Source: CAIWXH01 sp964555675 (lineage in GTDB: Bacteria; Chloroflexota; Chloroflexia; Chloroflexales; Chloroflexaceae). From it: a stretch of 56,556 nucleotides of DNA. The position numbers were made by a program, and so were the translations under genes. Where the stretch lies: positions 1 to 56,556 of the forward strand of contig CAZKTU010000012.1 of NCBI GenBank assembly GCA_964555675.1, given 5' to 3'. This document shows positions 55,601 through 56,556 of the stretch, in pieces. The notes under the pieces are model-generated. The model was not told where the DNA came from and made no database searches. It saw nothing but the letters and a program-made list of their open reading frames with translations. How positions within the stretch are numbered: position 1 is the first letter of the stretch; every line of letters starts with the position of its first letter.

Positions 55601-56281
55601 CGCGGCGTCAAGCTCGACCGCGAGCATCCGGCACAGCTCGGAGTAGAGCTGCAGCGCCAGTCGTCGGCGACCGGCGCGCCCGTGCACCCGCATCAGACCG
55701 CGCACAGCGCCCTCGTCCAGCGGATCGACCTGCGCGGCACGCTGATAGGCGGTGAGCGCTTGCTCCAGAGCGTCGTTCGCCTCGGCGTTCGCGCCAACCC
55801 GTAGCAGGCAGGCGGTGAGGCGCTCGTGGAGCGCGGTGCGGCGAGCCACGAGCCAATCGTCGAACAGCTCGGGGAGCAGCTCGCCGCGGTACAGCGCGAC
55901 TGCGGCCTGGGCCGCCTCGGCGTCGTCCTGAGCGGCAAGGCGCTCGAAGCGTTCGACATCAATCCAGAGCTCCGGGTCGACCCGCAGCGTGATGAGGCCA
56001 GCCTCGCTGTGGAGCCAGCCCGGGCCGAGAGCCTGACGCAACCGGTAGAGCAGATCCGAGAGCGTGGGGCGCACCCGCTCTGGCGCTGCGTCGGGCCAGA
56101 GGCTGTCGGCCAGCGCCGCGCGGGTGAAGGGCCGACCAGGGTTGAGGGCGAGCAGCGCCAGCAGCGCCTGGAGCTTCGGGCCTGTTACCGGGAGCGCGCT
56201 GCCCGCGTGCTCGACCCGCATGCCGCCAAGGAGCCAGATACAACGTGCTGGCTGTACGGGGACCTCGTCTGTACTGACCAT
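52610..56281 (-). CDS. BTAD/SARP-type ATPase transcriptional regulator
   Basis: The 1223-residue protein has an OmpR-like winged helix (about 10-95, LGGMRVEHAG, RPTLSDLLYRLRQAL), a bacterial transcriptional activation (BTAD) domain (about 100-245) and a STAND-type ATPase with Walker A GPPGIGKTRLL (near 282) and Walker B-like LLLILDDVQWAD (near 400). A long TPR-like helical region (about 600-1100) and a C-terminal helix-turn-helix (DDELAAALGVSRRTVLRDI, near 1185) follow. Having DNA-binding domains at both ends is unusual. ATG 56281 was chosen since the winged helix follows; earlier codons are unlike it. It is transcribed towards the secreted beta-repeat gene and may control it. Confidence 0.85.
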   Translation of the reverse strand: MVSTDEVPVQPARCIWLLGGMRVEHAGSALPVTGPKLQALLALLALNPGRPFTRAALADSLWPDAAPERVRPTLSDLLYRLRQALGPGWLHSEAGLITLRVDPELWIDVERFERLAAQDDAEAAQAAVALYRGELLPELFDDWLVARRTALHERLTACLLRVGANAEANDALEQALTAYQRAAQVDPLDEGAVRGLMRVHGRAGRRRLALQLYSELCRMLAVELDAAPQPETSALAATLRGEPPPARAPMTLVGRQSERAVLIQRLERAAQGHGGLVCVEGPPGIGKTRLLESLAESAAWRGLRVSWGRASEHGARSSCAPLDQALQAAAEPNLERLRAQLSPVTAAAISSLVPALHPAVPLQLAHPPDLPAALQRLLQTLADDTPLLLILDDVQWADAGLWELADAFATLHALPLLVVLAYRSAEARDDDQAWRGLRTLDAIATPLRIPLAGLSATDCAALAAELGHSLDSAAAEVLKQTTAGNPLHLVELLLAPDAADGLLLPALLRRRLAALDAGARASLEAAAVLEREFSHELWQALAGSALAAALPGLSAGRFVEQTAHGYRLQHDLIREQLYAELSPARRRELHLQALTLFERQDAAGSCAWHAHQAELWPQAARWYRLAGERAFASYAYTTAGQLLDQALECADLGPTAADELLAIRSVRLQVLAVTGPLPALRAAIDAVEQLASALGDDRRRLQALEARVSAESLDSTPEQLQATLAAALSLAEHSADPSATARLQRVYGLHLLLTTAAHPDQALSHLEQAVAVAEAIPDYQALVAALCALGFGQRLVGRSDAAHASASRALALAEVRRELAPARAEALRVLAEVALNRGEWELARGTLQTAIPLLEELNDRWPLAFAYFMATSVCYAMGQHAEARSFAGRLQSLVRAGGLAPDSPWMLYVYTCAIDAAVNSGDLTAAEQLAAPVRELAERCDDVQAALYLLTALGSLELYQGRYREAAAYLGRAVALWRQAPSGVLTPMLLHATAAQLLGRHSEAETSLQLAEGGRASGEIAYYAVALSFTRFLVRGNTADLRAAHHELQRQAALFRDPQLRAAFLHEVRLHRVVQQLWKVRPVAGALRAAAPVWAQLAALYRPAPPTAPGPGRTLEVQLARVDAPLGRPPTPAERVPVRWSVDAGEADTKILHQAGRAALRRHRLRRLLNEAAAQGGAPTDDELAAALGVSRRTVLRDIAQLARGGDTPATRRRRAASEPLSD

Positions 56282-56453
56282 AAACACCCACCCGTCAGCG
56301 CGTGTTGTATGAGACCGCTTGGCGATTATAGGCCCTCGAACACAGCGAACACAAGTACGGCGGCGATCCGATCCCTGTTCGGCTACGGTAGGCACAATGC
56401 GGAGAACGATGATCGCACCGCGTGAGCTTGGCAGTATGCTGGCTAGAGACGTG

Positions 56454-56492
56454 AGGAAGCCTCAGCGCGATGACGATGCGCTGAGGCTTCCT
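56454..56492 (-). terminator. Terminator-like hairpin after tRNA gene
   Basis: A perfect 15-bp stem (AGGAAGCCTCAGCGC and its complement) around a nine-base loop lies just downstream of the minus-strand tRNA 3' end. Confidence 0.75.
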
Positions 56493-56508
56493 GCTGCGAA
56501 AAAATGGC

Positions 56509-56556
56509 TGGCGGGGCTGGTGCGACTCGAACGCACGACCATCGACTTAGAAGGTC
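56509..56556 (-). tRNA. tRNA-Arg(TCT), 3' part only (cut by window edge)
   Basis: The minus strand shows a 7-base anticodon loop CTTCTAA (anticodon TCT), stem GTCGA, a five-base variable loop, T arm GTGCG-TTCGAGT-CGCAC, acceptor strand CAGCCCC, discriminator G and an encoded CCA. The D arm and 5' acceptor lie beyond the window. Confidence 0.88.

Overview
The window is about 56.5 kb of GC-rich DNA, probably from a Chloroflexota bacterium of the class Chloroflexia. The main signs are two adjacent TIGR03663/Agl23-type membrane proteins (one fused to NHL repeats), many P/T/A-rich lipoproteins, and a secreted repeat protein ending in a YLPLLRR-like tail. It looks like draft or metagenome-derived sequence: a 100-N gap at 18821-18920 is flanked by two identical 55-bp sequences, so it is probably an unmerged contig overlap.

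Layout. 1-1628 holds a left-truncated minus-strand membrane protein with a long P/T-rich linker; it is open at the window edge. 1653-2764 is sparse and partly AT-rich, with an IS630-type transposase remnant. 2765-8558 carries a glycosidase-like lipoprotein and a two-gene heterodimeric ABC exporter. 8679-12668 holds a small membrane protein, a degenerate polyprenyl synthetase and a penicillin acylase family protein. 12793-18986 holds the two TIGR03663 proteins. 19270-24695 holds a degenerate APH-like protein, 6-phosphogluconolactonase, a HerA-type ATPase, a lone receiver protein, a NagD-like HAD phosphatase and a small ORF. 24864-26981 is a lipoprotein with four exact-length 348-bp repeats. 27187-33818 is an envelope protein-maturation and selenium region: DsbA-like lipoprotein, MenC-like enzyme, double-FKBP lipoprotein, glutaminyl cyclase, CBS protein and SelD. 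34119-41166 holds a PHP-Schlafen-like fusion, a Na+/solute symporter with its two-component system, and an EVE protein. 41366-49246 is mixed: J-domain fusion, TolB-like propeller, polyferredoxin, deacetylase, small membrane proteins and an APH kinase. 49365-56281 holds a large secreted beta-repeat protein and a BTAD/ATPase regulator. The right edge cuts a minus-strand tRNA-Arg(TCT).

The most notable result is evidence for selenocysteine decoding. The selD gene has a strong Shine-Dalgarno start at 32772 and an in-frame TGA exactly at the catalytic Cys position (U19, three residues before K22). Five kilobases upstream, a DsbA-like lipoprotein has an in-frame TGA exactly at the first Cys of its CxxC motif (U-T-T-C). 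Both TGA codons are followed at bacterial-SECIS distance (16 and 17 nt) by a small hairpin with G as second loop base. Ordinary gene calling would truncate selD and split or discard the DsbA-like gene. selA, selB and selC are not in the window, so this rests on codon alignment and local RNA structure.
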